NCBI RefSeq assembly: GCF_001436755.1
Contig: NZ_AYZD01000033.1
Location: 85,993-149,992 of the forward strand
Length of the DNA stretch: 64,000 bases
Source of the DNA: Liquorilactobacillus aquaticus DSM 21051
GTDB taxonomy: Bacteria; Bacillota; Bacilli; Lactobacillales; Lactobacillaceae
Reading direction: 5' to 3'
Shown: piece by piece, positions 43,335 to 51,728 of the stretch
Layout: each line of letters begins with the position of its first letter
How positions within the stretch are numbered: position 1 is the stretch's first letter
Translations under genes and position numbers: made by a program
Notes under the pieces: model-generated
Told to the model about the DNA's origin: nothing
The model's database searches: none
The model's input: the letters and a program-made list of their open reading frames with translations, nothing else

Positions 43335-45092
43335 TTGAATTTGTGGAATAAAAAAAACAGCAAGGATAAAAGAGCATATTTAACCAATATTTTGTTGATC
43401 AATGCGTTGGTATTGTTTGTGGTGATGCCTGGTTTAGTAATGGGAGGCAACTGGTTTCTAGATGCTGATGAATACGGATATTTCACTTCGCACAGCTCTT
43501 ATTTGACATTAATGAGTGGAATTATATTTGTTTTTTTACTGTTATATGCGGCCTATTTTGAATATACATTTCTCTTGCTATGCAGTTATAATTTTTCTAA
43601 GCACAAAAACTTTTCAACGCAGTCAATGCTGCAAAGTAGCTTTAAAGAAGCATCTGCAGTTTTTTCAAAAAAAATATTTTTTTTCTTGTTTTACTTTCTT
43701 TTGATCCTGCCATTTAGTGGCACAGGTTATACGTCAGAATTACTTTCTAAGATCAAAATTCCGATTTTTATTTTGGATTACATTTTTAAAGAGCGGCGTC
43801 TTTTTATATCATTAGTCGCATTGTTATATGTTGGGCTTATGTATTTGGGAATAAGATTTTCATTTACATTACCATATATGATTTTGCAGAAGTCTACTTT
43901 GAAAAAAGCATTGAAACAATCGCTTGCTTTAACTAGAAAATATTTCTGGAAACTTGCTTTTTCTTTTTCGAGTTTAGTTTTAGGGGCTCTGATATTTAAT
44001 TTTTTTCTATATGTTTGCTTGCTTGGAGTCCAATGGCTTTTTGAAAGAGGCCTCGTTGGACTAGCGCTGTATTCGGCTACGGCATTGACGACGATAGCTT
44101 GGTTTATCAGACTGATGACATCTGCAGCTGTTATTATTGGTTCTATCCAGATCGTACTTTTTTTTATGAATAAAGAGAAACAATTAGATGAAGTGAGCTT
44201 GCAAAATGCTACTCCTCAAAAATATTATGGGTTGTTGGGAGCATGTTTTCTAACAATCTTTTTCTTGAGTTTGCTGACAATTCGAACGAGAGATACGTTT
44301 ATATTTATGCGGAAATCTCCACATGAAGTTCCAATTGTGATTGCTCATAGAGGTGTTGATGGTGATAATGCACTGCAAAATTCTATAAGTGCACTAAAAA
44401 AAACAAATCGAAGTGCTAAACCATATTATACAGAAATGGATGTTCAGGAAACTAAGGATCAAAAGTTTGTAGTGAGTCATGATTCAAATTTAAAAAAACT
44501 TACTGGAAAAAACCTAATAGCTCAAAAGTTAACTCTAAAACAGGCAACCAAGCTGACTGCCTATGAAAGCAGACATTCTGAAAAGCTGGCAAGTTTTGAT
44601 AAATATTTGAATGAAGCGCATAAAATAGGTCAATTACTTATTGTTGAGCTTAAAGTCAGCAAATACGACTCAAAACATATGCTTGATATTTTTGTAAACA
44701 AATATGCGCAAAAATTGGTTAGCTATGGAGATGTCGTGCACTCTCTGGACTACAAGACTGTTTATGAACTAAAGAAAAAAGCACCGAAGCTAAAAGTCGG
44801 ATATATTTTACCTTTTAATGTTTTAGGTGTTCCGAAGACAGTTGCTAATTTTTATTCGGTTGAATACAGTACTTTGAATGATGACTTTGTAACTGAGGCA
44901 CAGCGGCAGCATAAAAAAGTTTATACTTGGACTGTTAATCGAAGCCCCTCAATGTACGGGGACCTAAGCATGGGAGTTAATGGCATTATTACAGATAATG
45001 CATCTAAACTTAATAGAACTATTAAGAATTACCATTCAAAAAAAACTTACATTTATAAAATGCTTGCACTGATGTTAAATTTATATCGATGA
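43335..45092 (+). CDS. Membrane-bound glycerophosphodiester phosphodiesterase
   Basis: A 585-residue protein. TTG at 43335 is 10 bases after AGGA; the GTG at 43326 is too close. The first ~330 residues contain about seven membrane helices. Then comes a complete GDPD domain: VIAHRGVDGDNALQNSISAL, TEMDVQETKDQKFVVSHDSN with the metal ligands and catalytic His, and the late TWTVN and GVNGIITDN. Such proteins cleave glycerophosphodiesters, probably at the membrane surface, and may act on lipids or lipoteichoic-acid-type glycerophosphate. It is monocistronic. Confidence 0.88.
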   Translation: MNLWNKKNSKDKRAYLTNILLINALVLFVVMPGLVMGGNWFLDADEYGYFTSHSSYLTLMSGIIFVFLLLYAAYFEYTFLLLCSYNFSKHKNFSTQSMLQSSFKEASAVFSKKIFFFLFYFLLILPFSGTGYTSELLSKIKIPIFILDYIFKERRLFISLVALLYVGLMYLGIRFSFTLPYMILQKSTLKKALKQSLALTRKYFWKLAFSFSSLVLGALIFNFFLYVCLLGVQWLFERGLVGLALYSATALTTIAWFIRLMTSAAVIIGSIQIVLFFMNKEKQLDEVSLQNATPQKYYGLLGACFLTIFFLSLLTIRTRDTFIFMRKSPHEVPIVIAHRGVDGDNALQNSISALKKTNRSAKPYYTEMDVQETKDQKFVVSHDSNLKKLTGKNLIAQKLTLKQATKLTAYESRHSEKLASFDKYLNEAHKIGQLLIVELKVSKYDSKHMLDIFVNKYAQKLVSYGDVVHSLDYKTVYELKKKAPKLKVGYILPFNVLGVPKTVANFYSVEYSTLNDDFVTEAQRQHKKVYTWTVNRSPSMYGDLSMGVNGIITDNASKLNRTIKNYHSKKTYIYKMLALMLNLYR

Positions 45093-45188
45093 AAAGCACA
45101 AGTTATTTAATTAAACAGAATTAGTCTCCATCACTAAAAAAAGGATATAATATCAAGTTACAAAAATCCAAAGAGTTATTAAAAGTGT

Positions 45189-45251
45189 AAAAAATCTCCT
45201 TCAGATAAACAGGATAGAAGCAAAGCCTGTGGATCTGGGGGAGATTTTTTT
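45189..45251. terminator. Long structured hairpin between convergent genes
   Basis: AAAAATCTCC/GGAGATTTTT encloses CAGAT/ATCTG and ACAGG/CCTGT with a 12-base loop; UU/GG pairs and an AA/GG internal loop join the segments. T-runs at both ends make it a two-way terminator. A TATAAT at 45146 lies just upstream, so a short RNA could also end here. Confidence 0.75.
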
Positions 45252-45345
45252 GTCAAAATATCTACATCATTTTTTTTCGCTGAGTTTACGGTATTACTAT
45301 TGAAGGTTGAAGAGCTTTAATTTCTTACTTCTGTATTTCAGGTGT

Positions 45346-46260
45346 TTAAAGGTAAGGTTTGATTGGCTTTTGACCATTAAAGAATAGCAAGATTTCCTTA
45401 GCACAACGGAGTGAAGATAACTTTAAGGTTTCATTTGTGTTTGCTCCAATATGCGGAGTAGCGATGAAATTATCAAGTTTAATAAAATCATTCAGAACAT
45501 GTCTTTGACCAACGTCAAGCACGTCGACGGCAGCTCCAGCTATTTTTTTGTTAATCAATGCCTCATATAAAGCATCACTGTCAACGATCGAGCCACGTGC
45601 AGTGTTGATCAAAAAAGCTGTCTTTTTCATTCCTTTAAGTTCTTTTTCACCGATTAAGCCGCGTGTATCTTTATTTGATGGAATATGGAGGCTGACAATG
45701 TCTGATTCAGCTAACAGGTATGTGAGCGAGACTTGTTTTCCGTAGCTCAATTTTTTGGGGCGATGATTATAAACGAGCAGTTTATTGTTGAACGGAGTTA
45801 AATAAGAACTAAATTTTTGAGCAATGTTCCCATAACCAATCAAGCCGACTTTTTTGTTTTCAAGAGACGATCCGACTGGGAAAGTGCTGCTGACTTTGTT
45901 GACAGGTATTTTTCTAAGCAAATTCAAAACCAGCAACAAGGTTAATTCAGCAACTGAATCAGCATTTAGGCCCGGCGTATAGGTCAGGCAAATATTACGT
46001 TTTTTTATTGTATCCAATGGCAAATTATCAACGCCTACCCCATGACGAGAAATAATTGCAAGATTTTTGAACAAGCTTAATTCGGAAGCAGTTAGATCGC
46101 TGGCACGGATGATCATGCCTACGACCTGCTGAAAATCGATCTGTGAACGGCTTTCTTCAATCGATAAAGTCTGTGGACGGACGTAAACGGAGTATCCAGC
46201 TTTTCTCAGAAGATTAATTCCACTCTCTTCAATGGGCTCTACAATATATATAATTTTCAA
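45346..46260 (-). CDS. D-isomer-specific 2-hydroxyacid dehydrogenase (PGDH-like)
   Basis: A 304-residue paralogue of the enzyme at 30206-31153. Seen are the Rossmann motif KVGLIGYGNIAQKFSSYL, the catalytic Arg in INTARGSIVDS, and His in TPHIGANTNE. No ACT domain is present. It stands alone on the minus strand, its start 325 bp from the divergent pxp operon. It may reduce a 2-oxoacid or oxidise 3-phosphoglycerate; which is not decidable. A serC or serB partner is not nearby. Confidence 0.83.
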   Translation of the reverse strand: MKIIYIVEPIEESGINLLRKAGYSVYVRPQTLSIEESRSQIDFQQVVGMIIRASDLTASELSLFKNLAIISRHGVGVDNLPLDTIKKRNICLTYTPGLNADSVAELTLLLVLNLLRKIPVNKVSSTFPVGSSLENKKVGLIGYGNIAQKFSSYLTPFNNKLLVYNHRPKKLSYGKQVSLTYLLAESDIVSLHIPSNKDTRGLIGEKELKGMKKTAFLINTARGSIVDSDALYEALINKKIAGAAVDVLDVGQRHVLNDFIKLDNFIATPHIGANTNETLKLSSLRCAKEILLFFNGQKPIKPYL

Positions 46261-46505
46261 GATGGTTAATCGATCCCTTCTAAAATTTTAGTAATATAAA
46301 CACAAATTGAAATATTTTTTGATTAGAAAAAGATTAATAATATTGTAACATTTATTAAATTTTAAAAAAATAAAAAACAAGCTTTTAGTTTTGAAAAAAA
46401 ATAAATTTGCTTATAAAACATTGAATTAAAATTTATTTAGTTGCCGCCATGCCTGTTAACCGCTTACTTTAATCGTTAAAAGTACAAAATATTTTTTTCA
46501 CATTG

Positions 46506-46535
46506 TAGACAAGATTTTGTTTATATGTGTAGAAT
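46506..46535 (+). promoter_or_regulatory. Probable promoter of the pxp operon
   Basis: TAGACA and TAGAAT with 18 bp between them and a TG just before the -10 box. It lies 50 bp ahead of pxpB. The AT-rich region 46261-46500 before it has no gene and should hold the leftward promoter of the hydroxyacid dehydrogenase. Confidence 0.5.
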
Positions 46536-46585
46536 GTGAACATCGGTTTTCATCAAAATCTAATTTAAGAGGAGGCGACGTAAGT

Positions 46586-47305
46586 ATGGAATACGATTAT
46601 CAATTTGTACCAGTCGGAGAGCAGTCCCTGAATATTGTTTTCCCTGAGGTGATTGATGCGGCAGAAAATCGTGCAATCCAGTCACTGGCACGTGCCTTGT
46701 TAGATACTGACGAGGGGATCATTGCGACAATTCCTGCATATCACACTTTAACAGTTAATTTTGATGCTTTCCGGACAAGTTTTACGGAATTAACAAACAA
46801 AATTGAGAATGTGATTAAAAACCACGCACTTTTAAAGAATGATGATAAAAAACACATCATTGAACTACCGGTTTGCTATGATGAAGAATTTGGTATAGAT
46901 CTTGAAGCGGTAATCAAATATGGGAAAACAACTTTTGAAGAGTTAGTCAGGTTGCACACGGAAACACCATATCTCATTTACATGATGGGTTTCATGCCGG
47001 GATTCGCGTATATGGGCTCAGTTTCGGAGAAGATTGCAATGTCAAGACTTAAAAATCCACGTGCTAAGGTTCCAGCCGGGAGTGTAGCAGTAGCAGGAAA
47101 ACAAACTGGTATGTATCCGATTGAAGCACCTGGAGGCTGGAGAATTTTAGGACGCACCCCTGTGAAATTGTATGACCCAGCTCATCCTGAACCGCGTTAC
47201 CATGCGGGTGATCACATTAAATTTACAGCAATCTCTAAAAAAGATTATTACTATATTCAAAAACTCGATTTGAAAGGGAGTTACGAACTTAAGGAGCTGG
47301 TCTAA
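46586..47305 (+). CDS. pxpB: 5-oxoprolinase subunit B (KipI-like)
   Basis: A 239-residue protein with GAGGAGG before its ATG. It has the KipI/AHS1 layout: GEQSLNIVFPE near the start, IELPVCYDEEFGIDLE in the centre, and IYMMGFMPGFAYMGSV followed by PRAKVPAGSVAVAGKQTGMY. PxpB and PxpC form the ATP-using part of bacterial 5-oxoprolinase, which opens 5-oxoproline to glutamate with PxpA. The same fold makes half of the carboxyltransferase domain of urea carboxylase. First gene of a tight seven-gene operon. Confidence 0.93.
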   Translation: MEYDYQFVPVGEQSLNIVFPEVIDAAENRAIQSLARALLDTDEGIIATIPAYHTLTVNFDAFRTSFTELTNKIENVIKNHALLKNDDKKHIIELPVCYDEEFGIDLEAVIKYGKTTFEELVRLHTETPYLIYMMGFMPGFAYMGSVSEKIAMSRLKNPRAKVPAGSVAVAGKQTGMYPIEAPGGWRILGRTPVKLYDPAHPEPRYHAGDHIKFTAISKKDYYYIQKLDLKGSYELKELV

Positions 47306-47322
47306 CTCTAGGAGGCGATTTT

Positions 47323-48348
47323 GTGAAAACAGTTGAAGTGTTGGAAGGCGGATTGGCATCGACTATCCAAGATATTGGGCGCTCTGGTTATCAGGCAGAA
47401 GGATTTCCTGTCTCTGGAGCGATTGATATCATGGCTCATCGTATAGCTAATATGTTGGTTGGCAACGATGATGATGCTGCTACTTTAGAGCTTTGTATGT
47501 TGGGTCCAAAACTTAGATTTGCATGTAGAACTTTTATAGCAGTTGCGGGAGGAGAATCCCAACCTTTTCTAGATGGAAGACCGATTTCTTTGAACAAGGT
47601 TTATAGCGTTAAAAAAGGATCCACTCTCTCATTTAAGCCAATGAGCGCGGGTCGGTACGGGTATTTAGCAGTTGCGGGAGGGGGGTTCTTAACAGGTTTA
47701 GTACTAGGCAGTCGTTCTACGACTGTCAGGCTAGGGTTGGGGGGATTCAAAGGACGAAGACTTCAAGAAGGAGATCGACTTCCTATAAATGAATGTTACA
47801 AGATGGCAAGCCTACATTTTCGTGAACTTACATCTAAAAAAAAGAACAGAAGTGCAAAAAATGCTGAAATTCGTTTTATCAAAGGCCCGCAATGGAATTT
47901 ATTTACTTCAGAGGCACAAACGAATTTTTGCAAAAACTTTTTTAGTATTTCGCAACAGGCAGACAGAATGGGGTACCGCTTGATGGGTTCGAGATTGTCT
48001 GTCCCTAAGATCAATATGCTTTCAGAAGGAACTGTCTTAGGAAATGTTCAGGTTACCCGTGAAGGTCTGCCAATTGTTCTTTTGACAGATAGGCAAACTA
48101 CTGGGGGCTATCCGGTTATTGCAACAGTTATTGCGGTTGATCTGGGAAAACTTGTTCAACTGAATAGTCAGCAGCAAATACATTTCAAGAAAGTTTCTTT
48201 AGATGAAGCAAGATCTGAGCTAGTTAAACAGGCTGACGAATTAGAAAAATTCAGGTTGTTTTTAAAAGAATATCGATACCATTACCCAATTGGACCGGCG
48301 CGCAAAGGCGCACAAAAATTGAAGGTATTGTTAAACGAAAAAGGCTAG
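47323..48348 (+). CDS. pxpC: 5-oxoprolinase subunit C (KipA-like)
   Basis: A 341-residue AHS2/KipA protein starting at GTG behind GGAGGCGA, 17 bases after pxpB. Typical parts: GLASTIQDIGRSGYQAEGFP, SGAIDIMAHRIANMLVGN, and FFSISQQADRMGYRLMG, then SEGTVLGNVQVTREGLPIVL. It pairs with PxpB. In urea carboxylase the fused AHS1-AHS2 unit accepts CO2 from biotin, which becomes relevant because accB and accC come next. Confidence 0.93.
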   Translation: MKTVEVLEGGLASTIQDIGRSGYQAEGFPVSGAIDIMAHRIANMLVGNDDDAATLELCMLGPKLRFACRTFIAVAGGESQPFLDGRPISLNKVYSVKKGSTLSFKPMSAGRYGYLAVAGGGFLTGLVLGSRSTTVRLGLGGFKGRRLQEGDRLPINECYKMASLHFRELTSKKKNRSAKNAEIRFIKGPQWNLFTSEAQTNFCKNFFSISQQADRMGYRLMGSRLSVPKINMLSEGTVLGNVQVTREGLPIVLLTDRQTTGGYPVIATVIAVDLGKLVQLNSQQQIHFKKVSLDEARSELVKQADELEKFRLFLKEYRYHYPIGPARKGAQKLKVLLNEKG

Positions 48349-48363
48349 AAGGTGGTTTAAAAA

Positions 48364-48795
48364 ATGGAGATTGAAAAGATTGAAAGTTTAATTAAATTAT
48401 TCGGTCGTTCAGATCTTGCCAGATTAGAAGTTGAAGAAAAAGATGCCCGAATTGTTTTGGAAAGAAAAAACGATGCAGCAGCGCTTGAAATAGAATCAAA
48501 TGCAGACCGTGCGGTAAAAAAAGTTGATTCTGAATCAACAAAAGAAGTCGCAACAGAAGGCGAGATTGTAAAAGCACCTCTAGTTGGAACTTTGTATACG
48601 GCGCCAGAACCTGATAAACCAACCTTTGTTAAAATTGGCGATCGGGTCAAAAAAGGACAAACAATTGCAATTATTGAAGTGATGAAAATGATGAATGAAA
48701 TCAAGGCACCTGCTGATGGTATTATTGCGGCGATTCTAGTTGAGAATGGAACTGTAGTTGAGTATGATCAAGCTCTTTTTGAACTAGAGAATTGA
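48364..48795 (+). CDS. accB: Biotin carboxyl carrier protein
   Basis: A 143-residue AccB-type carrier with an N-terminal dimer-forming part, an acidic linker, and a C-terminal biotinyl domain with K108 in EVMKMMNEI. GGTGG precedes its ATG, 15 bases after pxpC. In fatty-acid synthesis AccB works in the fab/acc cluster; here it sits inside the 5-oxoproline operon without accA or accD, so it is probably a dedicated copy for a different carboxylation. Confidence 0.93.
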   Translation: MEIEKIESLIKLFGRSDLARLEVEEKDARIVLERKNDAAALEIESNADRAVKKVDSESTKEVATEGEIVKAPLVGTLYTAPEPDKPTFVKIGDRVKKGQTIAIIEVMKMMNEIKAPADGIIAAILVENGTVVEYDQALFELEN

Positions 48796-48805
48796 GGTGA
48801 AAACA

Positions 48806-50125
48806 GTGGAAAAAGTTTTGATTGCTAATCGAGGCGAAATTGCAGTTCGAATTATCCGAGCATGTCATACCTTGGGGTTGGGGGCAGTTGCAGTTTATTC
48901 AACTGCTGACAAGGAAGCTCTTCACGTTCAATTAGCAGATGAAGCTGTTTGTATAGGGCCACCAGAGCCAACTAAAAGTTATTTGAACCAAGAAAGTATT
49001 ATTGAAGCGGCAAAAATGACTAAAGCGGTTTTTATTCATCCGGGGTATGGCTTTTTATCTGAAAATGAAGAATTTGCTCGGAAATGTAGAAAAAATAAAC
49101 TTAAGTTTATCGGACCAAATGCTAAAGTAATTGGTCTGATGGGAGAAAAGGCGACAGCACGGCAAACAATGAAGGACGTCGGGGTACCGGTTGTTCCTGG
49201 AAGCCCTGGAGGTTTTTCAACTTTCGAAGAGGGATTGTGTTATGCAAAAAAGATTGGGTTTCCGGTAATGCTGAAGGCCAGTGCTGGAGGAGGAGGAAAA
49301 GGAATGCGAGTCATCCTTCGAGAAGAAGATTTTGTTAAGGAATTTTCTTTGGCACAACAAGAGGCACAGCATGCATTCAACGACAATGAAATGTATCTTG
49401 AAAAATATTTGCCACATCCGCGTCATATAGAAATTCAGCTTATGGCAGATCAATTTGGAAATGTAGTTGCGCTCCATGAGCGCGACTGTACTTTGCAACT
49501 TAATCATCAAAAGGTACTGGAAGAGGCACCTGCTTTGGCAGTCAGTAATAAAACAAGACAGAAAATGGTAGATATTTCAATTCAAGCTGCTAAAAAAATT
49601 AATTACGTAGGTGCAGGAACGATGGAATTTCTCTTAGATGATCCTGAAAATTTCTATTTCATGGAGATGAATACTAGAATTCAGGTCGAACATCCGATAA
49701 CTGAATTAATAACTAATACTAATCTAGTGGAGCTGCAGTTGCGAGTAGCTTTAGGAGAAAAAATCGATCTTGCACAGGCAAGCATAAGTACTCGGGGATT
49801 TGCTTTGGAATGTCGCATTAATGCAAAAGAGGCGGGGAAAATAACCGCTTTGCATATGCCAAGTGGATATGGGATCAGAGTAGATACAGCACTATATCAA
49901 GGCTATCGCGTACCACCGAATTATGATTCAATGATAGCTAAAGTTATCGCATATGGTCATGATCGGAATAACGCCATTGCTCTGATGAAAACAGCTTTGG
50001 ACGAAACCGTAATCGACGGGATTCAGACTAATCTTGATTTTTTAGCACAACTTTTGGATGAGCCTGAGTATCTGCATAATAAAACTGACGTTAATTGGTT
50101 AGAAAAATTAACAAAAGTTGGTTAG
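48806..50125 (+). CDS. accC: Biotin carboxylase
   Basis: A 439-residue ATP-grasp enzyme. GTG at 48806 is 6 bases after GAGGTG; the earlier GTG lies on that site. Seen are KVLIANRGEIAVRI, the ATP loop KASAGGGGKGMRV, HQKVLEEAPA, and MNTRIQVEHPITE. It carboxylates the biotin of AccB with bicarbonate and ATP. The segment before HQK reads TLQLN where E. coli-type enzymes have an SxQRR sequence, so two arginines are lost. About 10 residues shorter than standard AccC. It is translated close to accB, making a BC-BCCP pair. Confidence 0.93.
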   Translation: MEKVLIANRGEIAVRIIRACHTLGLGAVAVYSTADKEALHVQLADEAVCIGPPEPTKSYLNQESIIEAAKMTKAVFIHPGYGFLSENEEFARKCRKNKLKFIGPNAKVIGLMGEKATARQTMKDVGVPVVPGSPGGFSTFEEGLCYAKKIGFPVMLKASAGGGGKGMRVILREEDFVKEFSLAQQEAQHAFNDNEMYLEKYLPHPRHIEIQLMADQFGNVVALHERDCTLQLNHQKVLEEAPALAVSNKTRQKMVDISIQAAKKINYVGAGTMEFLLDDPENFYFMEMNTRIQVEHPITELITNTNLVELQLRVALGEKIDLAQASISTRGFALECRINAKEAGKITALHMPSGYGIRVDTALYQGYRVPPNYDSMIAKVIAYGHDRNNAIALMKTALDETVIDGIQTNLDFLAQLLDEPEYLHNKTDVNWLEKLTKVG

Positions 50126-50143
50126 TTAGGAAGGGAGAGGTCA

Positions 50144-50938
50144 ATGTTGAAGTCATTAAAAGATTACAGTCCAGTTGAATTGCGACATTTAATTCGTGAG
50201 GGAAAATACACAAAACCGACAAGCGGACTTGCGTCGGGATACACTCAGGCAAATCTCGTCATTTTACCCAGAGAGCTGGCTTATGATTTTTTGCTGTTTA
50301 CACAGCGAAACCCGGCACCGTGTCCGGTTTTAGAAGTCAGTGATGCCGGAAGTAGAAAGTTAAAAGAATTTGCTCAAGACATTGATCTGGCCAACGATTT
50401 TCCAAAATATCGAATTTATCGTGAAGGAAAATTAGATGAGGAGGTCACAAGTGTTGAATCATTCTGGCGTAATGATTTAGTCAGCTTTGTAATTGGATGC
50501 AGTTTTTCCTTTGAATCAGAATTAATTGCTGCCGGAATAGAGGTTCGCAATATTACTCAGCAAGTGAACGTTCCAATGTTTAATACTAACATTCCGCTCA
50601 AGGAGGCGGGTAGGTTTCATGGAAACATGGTAGTCAGTATGCGACCTATCCCTGAGAAACAAGTCATCAAAGCTGTTAAGGTAACAGCTGCAATGCCTAA
50701 AGTCCATGGTGCACCCATTCAAATCGGTCATCCAGAACATATCGGAATAAAGGATCTTCAGAAACCAGATTATGGTGATGCCGTTGAAATTAAGCATGGT
50801 GAAGTGCCAGTCTTTTGGCCATGTGGTGTTACTCCGCAAAATGTGATCATGCAAATCAAACCGAGCTTTGTAATCACACATGCCCCTGGGCACATGTTGA
50901 TCACAGATGTTAAGAATACAAGTCTTAAATATGAATAA
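50144..50938 (+). CDS. YcsI-family (DUF1445, D-glutamate cyclase-like) protein
   Basis: A 264-residue protein with GGGAGAGG before its ATG. Family blocks: TSGLASGYTQANLVILP, CSFSFESELIAAGI, NVPMFNTNIPL, MVVSMRPI and FVITHAPGHMLITD. DUF1445 is also the domain of mammalian D-glutamate cyclase, which forms 5-oxo-D-proline, and ycsI sits with kipI, kipA and ycsF in Bacillus. It therefore fits 5-oxoproline metabolism, perhaps handling the D-isomer; the exact reaction in bacteria is uncertain. Confidence 0.88.
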   Translation: MLKSLKDYSPVELRHLIREGKYTKPTSGLASGYTQANLVILPRELAYDFLLFTQRNPAPCPVLEVSDAGSRKLKEFAQDIDLANDFPKYRIYREGKLDEEVTSVESFWRNDLVSFVIGCSFSFESELIAAGIEVRNITQQVNVPMFNTNIPLKEAGRFHGNMVVSMRPIPEKQVIKAVKVTAAMPKVHGAPIQIGHPEHIGIKDLQKPDYGDAVEIKHGEVPVFWPCGVTPQNVIMQIKPSFVITHAPGHMLITDVKNTSLKYE

Positions 50939-50952
50939 AGGTGGAACTGAAG

Positions 50953-51702
50953 ATGCTGAAAATTGATTTAAACAGTGACTTAGGAGAAAGCTTTGGGCAC
51001 TACAGTATTGGCAATGACGGGGAAATCATTAACTTAGTAACATCAGTTAACATTGCATGCGGATTCCATGCCGGTGACCCTGACGTAATGGCACAAACAG
51101 TAAGAAAGGCAGAAGCTGCAGGAATTGGCATTGGAGCACATCCAGGCTATTCTGATTTGCAAGGTTTTGGCAGACGACGCATGAATCTGTCTCAAACCGA
51201 AGTTCAACACATGGTAACTTACCAAGTTGGTGCTTTGGCAGCTTTTACTAAAAGCAAAAAATTGCATCATGTTAAGCCACATGGTGCCTTATACAACGCA
51301 GCTGCGCAAGATCATGACTTGGCCCTTGCAATCTGCCGTGGTATTCAGGCAGTTGATGCAGAATTACCGCTTTATGGATTGGCTAATAGCGAATTAATTA
51401 CTGCTGCAAAAGAAATCGGGATTCCGTATGCGCAAGAAATATTTGGGGATCGCAATTATGAAGCAGATGGAACATTAGTTGCACGCAGTAAACCTAATGC
51501 AGTTATTACTGATCCTTTGCAAATCGCTAAGCGAGTCATTAGGATGATCGAGGATCAAGCTGTTGTTGCGATTAATGGGGAGAAAGTTCCGTTAAAAACT
51601 GATTCGGTATGCGTCCATGGCGATAATCAGTCAGCTTTAGCGATCGTGAAGAATTTGCGAGCAGCATTAGAAAAAGAAGGAATAGAGGCAGTTACCTTTT
51701 AA
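50953..51702 (+). CDS. pxpA: 5-oxoprolinase subunit A (LamB/YcsF family)
   Basis: A 249-residue protein; ATG at 50953 is 9 bases after AAAGGTGG. It shows the YcsF signature: IDLNSDLGESFGHY, SVNIACGFHAGDP, GIGAHPGYSDLQGFGRR, VKPHGALYN, and SVCVHGDNQSALAI. The Asp and His residues form the catalytic cleft of this deacetylase-like fold. It completes the PxpABC 5-oxoprolinase with the two proteins at the start of the operon. Confidence 0.95.
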   Translation: MLKIDLNSDLGESFGHYSIGNDGEIINLVTSVNIACGFHAGDPDVMAQTVRKAEAAGIGIGAHPGYSDLQGFGRRRMNLSQTEVQHMVTYQVGALAAFTKSKKLHHVKPHGALYNAAAQDHDLALAICRGIQAVDAELPLYGLANSELITAAKEIGIPYAQEIFGDRNYEADGTLVARSKPNAVITDPLQIAKRVIRMIEDQAVVAINGEKVPLKTDSVCVHGDNQSALAIVKNLRAALEKEGIEAVTF

Positions 51703-51728
51703 TCTTTTAACGAAAGAAGGAATTCAAT

